From assembly GCA_023426005.1 (NCBI GenBank), contig JAFABO010000212.1:1-47693 (forward strand): a DNA stretch of 47,693 nucleotides, written 5' to 3'. How positions within the stretch are numbered: position 1 is the first letter of the stretch; the number at the start of each line of letters is the position of its first letter. The notes below the pieces were generated by a model, which worked only from the letters and a program-made list of their open reading frames with translations, did no database searches and was not told the origin of the DNA. Shown here piece after piece: positions 40,805-47,693 of the stretch. A program made the translations under genes and the position numbers. The stretch is from Bacillota bacterium. GTDB taxonomy: Bacteria; Bacillota; Clostridia; Acetivibrionales; DSM-1351.

Positions 40805-42356
40805 TTTTATTATATCACTTGTGGGGTTTCTGATTGAGAAGGAATATTTCAACTTGATAAGTCCTGAAACAGGGGAATTGGATTTCAGCAGCGGTACTAC
40901 AAGCCTTATAAAGGACTTTCACGGTACTTCGGTCCTGCTTGAAATTATTGATGCAGATAGGATGGACACCCGGCAGGTAGTCATGTCCATGGAGCATGGA
41001 ACTGCTCTTATCAATAATATAAACGGCCAGAATGCTACCATGTTCAAGCTGTTCTTATTTGAAAATCAACCGGATACTGAAAAGCTTGAGATTATATCGA
41101 GGGGACAGGCGGAAATTACTGCAGAAAGAAAGTTCTTAAGGGCATTTTCGGTAAATTGTTCAGAAGGTACAATTCAGAAGCATTTTACCGTACCGGCCTT
41201 TGATGCCAATATCGTCAGGACGGTAAAGGGATTTTTTTCAAAAAAGCTTGATAAAAGCGGAGCTACGATTGAAGATATTCATAGTCTTCTTGAAAAACGT
41301 AAAAAAGACTATGAAATACAGCTAAAGGTAAAAAAGCCCTGGCTGACTTATGGGCTCATAGTTATAAATATTATTGTATGGCTGATAATCAAACTTGTAT
41401 CCATAAAGAGCGGACAGAGCTATTCCAATCTTCTGGATCCTTTTGGAGCAAAAATCAATTCATATATATTGCAGGGACAATATTGGAGGTTTTTTACCCC
41501 CATGTTTTTACACGCCAATGAAATCCATCTGGCTGTGAATTGCTACTCGTTATTTATTGTCGGTTCACAGGTTGAGAAGCTTTTCGGACGGGGACGCTTC
41601 GCATTTATATATCTGTTTTCGGGCATACTTGGCAATATTGTGAGCTTTGCCTTTTCAATAAATGCTGCTGTGGGGGCGTCAGGAGCCATATTCGGATTGA
41701 TGGGTGCAATGCTGTTTTTTGCTTTCAAGCGGCCGTCTCTTTTAAAAAGCGGTTTTGGAGCAAACCTGGTCACTACTGTGGTCATAAATCTTGTCTATGG
41801 CTTTATGAACAGTCAAATAGATAATAATGCGCATTTGGGCGGGTTTGCAGGCGGTTTTTTAACTACCGGCATAGTATATAATTCAAAGCAGGAAACCTCA
41901 AGGGACAGGCTTGTGAAAGCTGTGTCTCTTATAATGGCTGTAATTATTACAATAGCAGCTGCACTGTATGGATTTACCAATCAGAACAACAAAATCGTTC
42001 CAATGCTGACAGAACTGCAGACCTTTGAAATACAGGAAAATTGGGCACAGGCTGAAAAGTTGGGAGAAAATATTATGGATTTAAAACCTTCCAGCAAAAA
42101 CATCCGTACAAGTGTGCTTTGGAGCATTACAAGAGCTGAGATCAATCAGCGGAAGTATCAAGAGGGAATACCGCATGCAGAGCAGCTTGCAAAAATCAGC
42201 CCTGTTGACGGCCACTTTCTGCTGGGATTTATGTATTTTAATTCGGCACAGTATGACGCTGCCCGTGAACACCTTCAGAAAGCCAAGGAACTGGAATCCC
42301 CATATATTGATACAATTAACCAGATGTTATCCAAAATTGAAGCACCGGCTAAATAA
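40794..42356 (+). CDS. Rhomboid-family intramembrane serine protease with TPR-like tail
   Basis: 520 residues. A ~180-residue cytoplasmic N-terminal domain of unknown type, then a membrane domain (about 185-385) with H-x-x-x-x-H-L-x-x-N (oxyanion Asn), catalytic S296 in G-A-S-G-A-I-F-G and H347 in A-H-L-G-G-F-A-G-G, so the dyad is intact. The C-terminal ~120 residues have helix-pair repeats (A-E-K-L-G-E, Y-N-S-A-Q-Y-D-A-A-R-E-H-L) like TPRs. Resembles GluP/YqgP of Bacillus. It begins inside the methyltransferase gene, so the two are translationally coupled. A partial family B repeat lies 10 bases after the stop. Confidence 0.92.
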   Translation: MKNSFIISLVGFLIEKEYFNLISPETGELDFSSGTTSLIKDFHGTSVLLEIIDADRMDTRQVVMSMEHGTALINNINGQNATMFKLFLFENQPDTEKLEIISRGQAEITAERKFLRAFSVNCSEGTIQKHFTVPAFDANIVRTVKGFFSKKLDKSGATIEDIHSLLEKRKKDYEIQLKVKKPWLTYGLIVINIIVWLIIKLVSIKSGQSYSNLLDPFGAKINSYILQGQYWRFFTPMFLHANEIHLAVNCYSLFIVGSQVEKLFGRGRFAFIYLFSGILGNIVSFAFSINAAVGASGAIFGLMGAMLFFAFKRPSLLKSGFGANLVTTVVINLVYGFMNSQIDNNAHLGGFAGGFLTTGIVYNSKQETSRDRLVKAVSLIMAVIITIAAALYGFTNQNNKIVPMLTELQTFEIQENWAQAEKLGENIMDLKPSSKNIRTSVLWSITRAEINQRKYQEGIPHAEQLAKISPVDGHFLLGFMYFNSAQYDAAREHLQKAKELESPYIDTINQMLSKIEAPAK

Positions 42357-42365
42357 ATAATTAGC

Positions 42366-42450
42366 GTTTTTAACCGGCTTCCTATTTCATAAAGTTGCCC
42401 TGGTGTATCAGTTGATTCTATTTTAAATGTATCTGTAAAGCAAAACAAAA
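42366..42450 (+). repeat. Repeat family B, partial copy
   Basis: About 85 bases aligning by eye with the right half of the 31048-31201 element: GTTTTTAACC, CTATTTCAT.AAGTTGCC, and ATCTGTAAAGCAAAACAAAA. The left half is missing. The rest of the 42357-42599 spacer shows only an AT-rich hairpin (ATATG...CATAT) and no gene. Confidence 0.75.
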
Positions 42451-42599
42451 ACAAGATAATTTAATAAAAAATATGTGGGGAATATTTCCACGGAGCATAT
42501 TGTCTATAGCATATATTATATAATGTAGGTGGAAGCTTGGACTGGTTTTAATGACATCCATTTGGGTAAAAGCACAAAAGTTAATAAGGAGGTTTTGTT

Positions 42600-43313
42600 A
42601 TGAAGAAATTTGTTAGCTTAGTATTGATTCTGTTTCTACTGGCCTCTGCAATTCCGTGTTTTGCGCAAGAAGTTGATTCAACAAATGTTCAGCTGGTACC
42701 GTTGGAACTCCCCACCACACTATTCAGTTTTGCCTCGGATACCTATCACAACGGGCCTACTTTCACAGGTTTCGGCGGTAGTAATACTTTCAGCAGCAAA
42801 GCTGAAGTAGACCTGATGGTTGATTTGAACAATGATAATTATGGAGGTACGGTGACATTCTTATCAAATCTCAACTTGAAAGCCGAAGCCTACGATTATC
42901 AAGTATACCATATCGGTCCACAATACCTGCATGTATGGAAGGTCTATTCCGAAATGCTATTTACACATGTCAACCCCGGCGTAAATGCAGACATTCTGGG
43001 TATTGGCTTTAAAGAGGGAGTATTGACCAGTTGGTCTCCAAACCCATACACACTGGGTGAGACCATGACTCTGCAAGATTCTCAAAGCGCGGATCAAAGC
43101 ATATATATGAATTCACTCCCTCTGCTTAAGGGCATAGGAGCTCCTCAGGAGTATCTGTCAAATTCCAAGGATTTGTCATTTACCTTTACGAATGTCCGCT
43201 CAATCGCAGATAACGGTAATCCCAACAATTTAGTGAATTTAAGCAAGGAAGGAATATTCAAGGATGATTGGAAAGCAGAAGGCAGCTTTTCGGCATCAGC
43301 ATCCCTTAAATAG
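42600..43313 (+). CDS. Secreted protein of unknown function
   Basis: 237 residues with a classical signal peptide (K-K-F then a hydrophobic run, cleavage expected after A-I-P-C-F-A). The mature part is beta-rich with many Asn, Ser and aromatic residues (F-G-G-S-N-T-F-S-S-K-A-E-V-D-L), no Cys, no repeats or cell-wall anchor. AGGAGG precedes ATG 42600 and a terminator follows. It is monocistronic. No family is recognised. Confidence 0.8.
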   Translation: MKKFVSLVLILFLLASAIPCFAQEVDSTNVQLVPLELPTTLFSFASDTYHNGPTFTGFGGSNTFSSKAEVDLMVDLNNDNYGGTVTFLSNLNLKAEAYDYQVYHIGPQYLHVWKVYSEMLFTHVNPGVNADILGIGFKEGVLTSWSPNPYTLGETMTLQDSQSADQSIYMNSLPLLKGIGAPQEYLSNSKDLSFTFTNVRSIADNGNPNNLVNLSKEGIFKDDWKAEGSFSASASLK

Positions 43314-43443
43314 CAATTGATAAACACAGCTGTTCGTTTTAAGGCTTAATTAGTTAAGGCTTCCTACCGCGAATGGATGTAAACTGCTGATTCACTGAAC
43401 TTTCCGTTCACTCTTCAATTAAACATTTATAACAGATATTAAT

Positions 43444-43475
43444 AAACTGCTTTTGGTAAAACAGAAGCAGTTTTT
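43444..43475 (+). terminator. Terminator of the secreted protein gene
   Basis: Perfect 12-bp stem AAACTGCTTTTG / CAGAAGCAGTTT, 6-base loop, T-run. Confidence 0.88.
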
Positions 43476-43534
43476 ATTTGTGCAGCAGCAGTAAAAACCC
43501 TTTTGGAAAGTATTGGTGACATTCTGCTTAAGTA

Positions 43535-43602
43535 GTCTGTAACATCGGTCTAATCCTGAGAAAATTTTCCCCGCCGGACAATACGTCTTAGATGTTACAG
43601 AC
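43535..43602. repeat. 12-bp perfect inverted repeat beside the pdxT 3' end
   Basis: GTCTGTAACATC (43535-43546) and GATGTTACAGAC (43591-43602) enclose 44 bases and end 3 bases before the pdxT stop. No T-run, so it is not a standard terminator. Confidence 0.6.
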
Positions 43603-43605
43603 CGG

Positions 43606-44181
43606 CTATTCTTTTATCATCCCGGCAAAGTATCTGTGAAAGCTCAAGTCGGCCGTCAGTTCGGGATGGAAGGACGTTGCCAGCATATGTCCCTGGCGGC
43701 AGGCGACAATGTGTTCATCCAGCTTTAATAAAATTTCAATCTGAGGGGAAACGTCCACCACATAGGGTGCCCTGATGAATACCAGAGGTATTTTGCCGGC
43801 TGACAGCCCGGGCAGATCCACACTGGTGGTAAAGCTGTCCAGCTGCCTTCCGTAAGCGTTTCTCATAACTTCTATATCCATTGCCTCAAGATATCTTCTC
43901 TCATCATTGGCGATGTTTTTGGCCAGAATAATCATGCCTGCACAGGTACCCCATACCGGCATTCCGCTCTCTATGCGGACTTTAAGCGGGCCGGTAAGCT
44001 CAAAGTCGGCCAGCAGCCTGCCGATGGCAGTGCTTTCGCCACCAGGGATAATAAGTCCGTCTATGTATTCGATATCACTTTTATATTTTACAAGGACAGG
44101 TTCTACATTCTCTACCCGGCCCAGCATCTCGAGATGTTCCTGAACCGCCCCCTGCAGGCCTAGCACTCCTATTTTTTTCAT
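43606..44181 (-). CDS. pdxT: Pyridoxal 5'-phosphate synthase glutaminase subunit
   Basis: 191 residues starting M-K-K-I-G-V-L-G-L-Q-G-A-V-Q-E-H at ATG 44181, with AAAGGAA upstream; an earlier in-frame start lies in the spacer hairpins and lacks a site. Catalytic Cys in W-G-T-C-A-G-M-I, G-G-E-S-T-A-I-G, and His/Glu in S-F-H-P-E-L-T. It releases ammonia from glutamine for PdxS. It is 148 bases downstream of pdxS on the same strand. Confidence 0.96.
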   Translation of the reverse strand: MKKIGVLGLQGAVQEHLEMLGRVENVEPVLVKYKSDIEYIDGLIIPGGESTAIGRLLADFELTGPLKVRIESGMPVWGTCAGMIILAKNIANDERRYLEAMDIEVMRNAYGRQLDSFTTSVDLPGLSAGKIPLVFIRAPYVVDVSPQIEILLKLDEHIVACRQGHMLATSFHPELTADLSFHRYFAGMIKE

Positions 44182-44210
44182 AAAAATTTCCTTTCGTGAG
44201 CAACATTGAT

Positions 44211-44326
44211 TATATGTTTTGAAGAAAAATTGAGGACTTTTCCAATGGACTGATGCAAAACATATAAACATACAAATTGAATGGGAAGATTGTAAAAAGA
44301 AAGAAATTTCATTTTACAATCTTTCC
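44211..44326 (-). promoter_or_regulatory. Two hairpins in the pdxS-pdxT spacer
   Basis: TATATGTTTTG (44211-44221) / CAAAACATATA (44256-44266) is a perfect 11-bp pair; a 15-base arm starting 44283 pairs with 44312-44326 with one mismatch. Neither has a clear T-run on the minus strand. They may tune the pdxS:pdxT ratio or mRNA stability. Confidence 0.5.
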
Positions 44327-44329
44327 TTT

Positions 44330-45208
44330 TTACCAGCCTCTCGATGCAAGGAGGCTGTTTCCCGATAATTCTCTCACATCTATGGAATCCATGGCAGTAC
44401 CCAGCTCTTCAGATACTTCTGCAATAACGGCCGGATCGTTGAAGTAGGTTGTAGCCTTTACTATTGCGCGGGCTCTCTTCTCCGGGTCCGAGGATTTGAA
44501 AATGCCTGACCCCACAAAAACGCCGTCACAGCCCAGCTGCATCATGAGAGCCGCGTCGGCAGGTGTAGCTATACCGCCGGCAGCAAAATTGATGACAGGA
44601 AGCTTGCCGTGCTCATGGACATAGACCACCAGATCGTAGGGTGCGCCAAATTCTTTTGCAATAGTCATAAGTTCCTGCTTTGAGGCGCTTTGCACCTTGC
44701 GCATTTCGGAAGTGACGGTCCGCATGTGCCTTACGGCTTCCACCACATTGCCTGTGCCAGCTTCACCTTTTGTTCTTATCATAGAGGCGCCTTCGCCTAT
44801 TCTTCTTAAGGCTTCACCAAGATTTTTGGCACCGCAGACAAAGGGTACTTTGAAGGCATGCTTATCTATATGAAAATCTTCATCGGCAGGAGTGAGAACT
44901 TCACTTTCATCTATGTAGTCAATTGACAGGGATTCCAGTATCTGAGCCTCAACAAAGTGGCCTATGCGCACTTTAGCCATGACAGGGATGGACACCGCGC
45001 TTTGTATTTCCTTGATCATTTTTGGATCGGACATTCTGGCAACTCCCCCCATTTTTCTGATGTCGGAGGGGACTCTTTCAAGAGCCATAACAGCAACAGC
45101 ACCGGCCTTTTGGGCTATCTCGGCTTCTTTTGCGTTTACAACGTCCATTATTACTCCGCCTTTAAGCATTTGTGCCAGGTTTTTGTTTAATTCATATCTT
45201 TCAGTCAT
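44330..45208 (-). CDS. pdxS: Pyridoxal 5'-phosphate synthase lyase subunit
   Basis: 292 residues, full length. G-V-I-M-D-V-V-N-A-K-E-A near 18, M-A-K-V-R-I-G-H with the Schiff-base Lys near 81, I-R-T-K-G-E-A-G-T-G-N near 150, and F-A-A-G-G-I-A-T-P-A-D-A near 210. It builds PLP from ribose 5-phosphate, glyceraldehyde 3-phosphate and ammonia. AAAGGAG precedes ATG 45208. The divergent MocR gene across a 144-base spacer is the classical PdxR position. Confidence 0.97.
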   Translation of the reverse strand: MTERYELNKNLAQMLKGGVIMDVVNAKEAEIAQKAGAVAVMALERVPSDIRKMGGVARMSDPKMIKEIQSAVSIPVMAKVRIGHFVEAQILESLSIDYIDESEVLTPADEDFHIDKHAFKVPFVCGAKNLGEALRRIGEGASMIRTKGEAGTGNVVEAVRHMRTVTSEMRKVQSASKQELMTIAKEFGAPYDLVVYVHEHGKLPVINFAAGGIATPADAALMMQLGCDGVFVGSGIFKSSDPEKRARAIVKATTYFNDPAVIAEVSEELGTAMDSIDVRELSGNSLLASRGW

Positions 45209-45248
45209 TGCAGCATTCTCCTTTACATATTAAAGAATTTTTATTATA

Positions 45249-45272
45249 CTAAATTGTATCGAAACAATTTAG
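45249..45272. promoter_or_regulatory. Candidate PdxR operator over the pdxS promoter
   Basis: CTAAATTGT (45249-45257) and ACAATTTAG (45264-45272) form a perfect 9-bp inverted repeat with 6 bases between. On the minus strand TATAAT follows directly (45243-45248), so the repeat lies between the expected -35 and -10 of pdxS, a fitting place for regulator binding. Confidence 0.5.
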
Positions 45273-45352
45273 ATATATTTCATTGAAATTTTGTATATTC
45301 TTACATAAGGGAGTCAATAAGTCAATATATTTAATAAGATAATGGAGGAAAA

Positions 45353-46774
45353 ATGAATATTGTAACGATACAATTCAAGAATGACAAGCAGCCTAAGTAT
45401 TTACAGCTATTCGAACATATTAAAAAATTGATAACCGCAGGTGAATTAAAACCCGGAGAGAGGCTTCCAACCGTCCGGAACCTGTCCCATAGCCTGAATA
45501 TAAACAATATTACGGTTGTAAATGCATATAAGCAGCTGGAAATCCATAAATACATAACTGCTAAAAAAGGAAGCGGCTATTTTGTCTCAAATATAAAGAT
45601 ACAGAAGGAAGATACACTTTCCTCCGGTGATCTTGGAATGTCAATTGCTCCTGATACAATAAACTTTGCCAGTGCCACGCCGCATCCATCCATTTTCCCG
45701 GCAGAATCCTTCAAGGAATGCATAATCGAAGTTCTTGAAAGAGACAGGGGCTTTGCCTTCGGATACCAGGAGAGCAATGGATTTATGCCTTTGAGAAACT
45801 CCATTCGTGAATATCTCATAAAAAAGTATAATATCAGAGCAGGAGATGAGGAGAATTTGCTGATAGTCTCGGGGGCACAGCAGGGAATTGACCTTGTGGG
45901 AAAGGCATTATTAAATCCGGGGGATTATGTCATTACTGAAAACCCCACTTATGACGGTGCCGTTGCCGTATTCAAATCAAGGGGAGCCCGTGTGGTGGGG
46001 GTCAACATGGAGGAGGATGGCATTGATTTGATTGATCTGGAAAAAAAGATCAGAATATGCAAGCCCAAGCTCATATACCTTATGCCCTGCTATCAAAATC
46101 CCACAACAGTGAGCTACAGCCGGCAAAAATTGCATCAGGTCCTTCAGTTGATTAAAAAGTACAATATTTATGCGGTAGAAGACGATTCCATGTCAGAGCT
46201 TAATTTTGACGATGGGGAGTTGGCAACATTAAAGTGCCTGGATAAAGAGAATGCCTATGTAATTTATTTGAAAAGCTTTTCCAAAATACTTATGCCGGGA
46301 TTGAGGGCGGGGTGTATGATAATTCCCGATACTTTAGTGAAGGATTTCACTAAAATCAAACACAACAGTGACTTATCGTCATCCGGGCTTATACAGAGGG
46401 CTTTAGATTTATATTTCAGAACAGGAAAATGGGAGGAACACCTCCAGTATATGAAAGAGATATACAGGGGAAAATATGAGTTTATGCTGGCCCAGCTCGA
46501 AAGATTGGAGAAGTTGGGGGTTAAATATCACAGGCCCAACGGAGGATTGTATTTCTGGATCAGCCTGCCTAAGCAGCTTTCGGCACAGGACATTTATAAT
46601 GAATGCAGGGCAAACGGATTGGTGCTGATACCTTCGGGAGTTTTTTACGAACTGGATAATAAAAGCAAGGACAGAAGTCTAAGATTGAGCTTTGCATCCT
46701 CAAACATTGAAGAAATAAGGTGCGGTATGGAAGTTCTGGAAAAGTGTCTGGATGTGCAAACCAGGACATTCTAA
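45353..46774 (+). CDS. pdxR: MocR-family regulator, probable PdxR (activator/repressor of pdxST)
   Basis: 473 residues. N-terminal GntR winged helix (about 10-78: K-P-G-E-R-L-P-T-V-R-N-L, N-I-T-V-V-N-A-Y-K-Q-L, G-S-G-Y-F-V), C-terminal aminotransferase fold with P-C-Y-Q-N-P-T, E-D-D-S-M-S-E-L and PLP lysine in K-S-F-S-K. The usual E-D-N-P-Y is E-D-D-S-M here, which suggests a regulatory rather than catalytic fold. The divergent pdxS-pdxT neighbours make PdxR the best call. GGAGG precedes ATG 45353. Confidence 0.85.
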   Translation: MNIVTIQFKNDKQPKYLQLFEHIKKLITAGELKPGERLPTVRNLSHSLNINNITVVNAYKQLEIHKYITAKKGSGYFVSNIKIQKEDTLSSGDLGMSIAPDTINFASATPHPSIFPAESFKECIIEVLERDRGFAFGYQESNGFMPLRNSIREYLIKKYNIRAGDEENLLIVSGAQQGIDLVGKALLNPGDYVITENPTYDGAVAVFKSRGARVVGVNMEEDGIDLIDLEKKIRICKPKLIYLMPCYQNPTTVSYSRQKLHQVLQLIKKYNIYAVEDDSMSELNFDDGELATLKCLDKENAYVIYLKSFSKILMPGLRAGCMIIPDTLVKDFTKIKHNSDLSSSGLIQRALDLYFRTGKWEEHLQYMKEIYRGKYEFMLAQLERLEKLGVKYHRPNGGLYFWISLPKQLSAQDIYNECRANGLVLIPSGVFYELDNKSKDRSLRLSFASSNIEEIRCGMEVLEKCLDVQTRTF

Positions 46775-46801
46775 ATAATACCTGCTGTTGACATTATGTA
46801 A

Positions 46802-47308
46802 TTACATGTAGATTAACGGGGGAAATCTCTTTTTTAGAAATAAGTTTCCCTTGTAATATTTTCTGAACAGATTATGTGTAAGGCCATAGTCAATTATAAC
46901 AGGGGTTCCGTTAATAAAACCCCAACTGGATGCCCGCCGAAGATCACCCGTACCCAGATCATTATTTTTTAAATCTGCGTAGAGATTGTTTACTTTTAAC
47001 AATGAATTAATATTATTAACTTTATAGTAGGAATAAACTGTTCTAATTTTCCTGATCCTTTTTGCCCGGGCCATGATCAGAAGCCTGTTGTCCTCAGAAA
47101 TATAGGGTATTTCGGCAAAAAGCCGGGAGCTGCTGCTGTTATAAATATCGTATTCGGTTTTGTTTTGCTCTATACCACGGATATCTTTTGCAACTTTTAC
47201 AACATATCCGTTATTCATACTGAACACCCGCCTGCAGGAGCCAAAACCAATAAGCCTGTATTCACTGTTTTTAATTTTATTTAGAATATCCTGATAATTA
47301 TAGTCCAT
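46802..47308 (-). CDS. Small protein-kinase-like protein, unknown
   Basis: 168 residues. Residues 21-29 (G-F-G-S-C-R-R-V-F) look like a Gly-rich loop, K38 in Y-V-V-K-V-A-K like the ATP lysine, E52 may be the partner acid, and D117-L-G-T-G-D...S-W-G-F with P-V-I-I-D140-Y-G-L-T resembles the catalytic loop and DFG motif of compact kinases. A full kinase domain is ~250 residues, so this is a minimal or degenerate form. No strong ribosome site precedes ATG 47308. It lies alone, convergent with pdxR, and could be a phage-derived gene. No substrate is suggested by context. Confidence 0.6.
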   Translation of the reverse strand: MDYNYQDILNKIKNSEYRLIGFGSCRRVFSMNNGYVVKVAKDIRGIEQNKTEYDIYNSSSSRLFAEIPYISEDNRLLIMARAKRIRKIRTVYSYYKVNNINSLLKVNNLYADLKNNDLGTGDLRRASSWGFINGTPVIIDYGLTHNLFRKYYKGNLFLKKRFPPLIYM

Positions 47309-47416
47309 ATATCACACAATAATTTTTAATCATACTATAGGATATTAGCCGAATGTCAGGTGTGTTACAATAAATAAAAACATATAAAAAAGCATACAAA
47401 AAGCATTGTTTTGACC

Positions 47417-47445
47417 TTGACGAATATTTTCTGTTGATGTATGAT
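47417..47445 (+). promoter_or_regulatory. Promoter of the right-edge T-box leader
   Basis: TTGACG (47417-47422) and TATGAT (47440-47445) with a 17-base spacer. Confidence 0.75.
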
Positions 47446-47452
47446 AATTTAT

Positions 47453-47693
47453 AAACTACAAAGTCGGTTTTATTGGCTATGAACAATAAATTGGCTGATA
47501 AATAAGATAATATTATAAATATGATGACTGGAAAGAGTAGAAGGCAATTGGCTTCAAAGAGAGTGGACATTTGGTGGGAGTTCACAGGTTCAAGCTTTTG
47601 AAAATCATCCATGAGTTGCAGCCTGAATGAAACGTAGGTAAGGTGTGCCGGTGACGAGCCGTTATAGAATGAAGTGATTATTGTCACGTTTTA
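47453..47693 (+). promoter_or_regulatory. T-box riboswitch, specifier ATC (isoleucine), cut off by the window end
   Basis: Stem I landmarks: AGTA (47536-47539), AAAGAGAG, apical GGTGGGAG (47573-47580), then GAA (47600-47602), one base, ATC (47604-47606) and A. GCCGTTAT further on is typical of the region after Stem I. The T-box sequence and terminator lie beyond 47693. An isoleucine gene such as ileS is expected next. The remaining spacer from 47309 is AT-rich with no gene. Confidence 0.85.

Noticed and set aside
47298..47687. 129-residue minus-strand frame at the right edge
   Set aside because: It lies antisense to the isoleucine T-box leader and its promoter; it has no ribosome site and its composition follows the RNA motifs.
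1..47693. CRISPR arrays, prophage modules, rRNA genes or intact insertion sequences
   Set aside because: No regularly spaced identical repeats, phage structural genes, rRNA or transposase reading frames were seen.

Overview
The window reads as the chromosome of a spore-forming, low-GC, anaerobic-type clostridium. The best fit from gene content is the Ruminiclostridium / clostridial cluster III neighbourhood, but that is an inference; no rRNA or species marker is present. Support comes from spo0A at the left edge, a 23-codon spoVM, a YlbJ-type sporulation membrane protein, A+T-rich spacers, strong GGAGG ribosome sites, frequent TTG/GTG starts, two T-box leaders and canonical TTGACA/TATAAT promoters.

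Layout. 1-5.5 kb: 3' part of spo0A, a decayed integrase fragment, then an OmpR-type regulator, a sensor kinase and an HtrA-type protease (a CssRS/HtrA-like arrangement). 5.6-9.3 kb: HD-GYP c-di-GMP phosphodiesterase, glycogen synthase and endonuclease III, whose 3' end lies inside a small palindromic repeat. 9.3-13.9 kb: FtsA-like ATPase with a long C-terminal extension, a GGDEF diguanylate cyclase and a convergent membrane-anchored protein. 13.9-22.2 kb: spoVM, rpmB, a broken chemotaxis receptor gene, recG, rsmD (apparent ATT start), coaD, a coiled-coil protein and ylbJ. 22.2-29 kb: a candidate structured RNA, ilvE, an ECF S-component-like membrane protein, a MocR-type regulator with an operator-like array, an aminotransferase and a cysteine desulfurase-like protein. 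29-37.3 kb: tRNA-Pro(GGG), fluoride channel, sirtuin, AAA ATPase, acyl-CoA thioesterase, PAP2 phosphatase, a cyclase-family hydrolase, tRNA-Lys(CTT) and a DegS/DegU-like pair. 37.3-42.4 kb: a T-box (specifier read as CTC, Leu) in front of an acyl-CoA ligase, then a homocysteine methyltransferase with a degenerate half pterin domain overlapping a rhomboid-TPR protease. 42.5-47.7 kb: a secreted unknown, pdxT and pdxS with a divergent PdxR-type regulator, a small kinase-like protein, and the start of a second T-box (specifier ATC, Ile) cut off by the window end.

Links between genes: c-di-GMP synthesis and breakdown proteins lie close together; pdxST and the divergent MocR gene form a recognisable PLP supply module; PLP-dependent enzymes are abundant (ilvE, three fold-I aminotransferase-type proteins, cysteine desulfurase-like). 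Two families of short palindromic, MITE-like repeats are dispersed through the window. I see no CRISPR array, prophage or intact insertion sequence. No single cluster looks like a wholly new system; the most unusual signals are the Leu T-box on an acyl-CoA ligase, the repeat that supplies the end of nth, the operator array before the MocR gene, a 106-nt structured RNA candidate and the mini-kinase.
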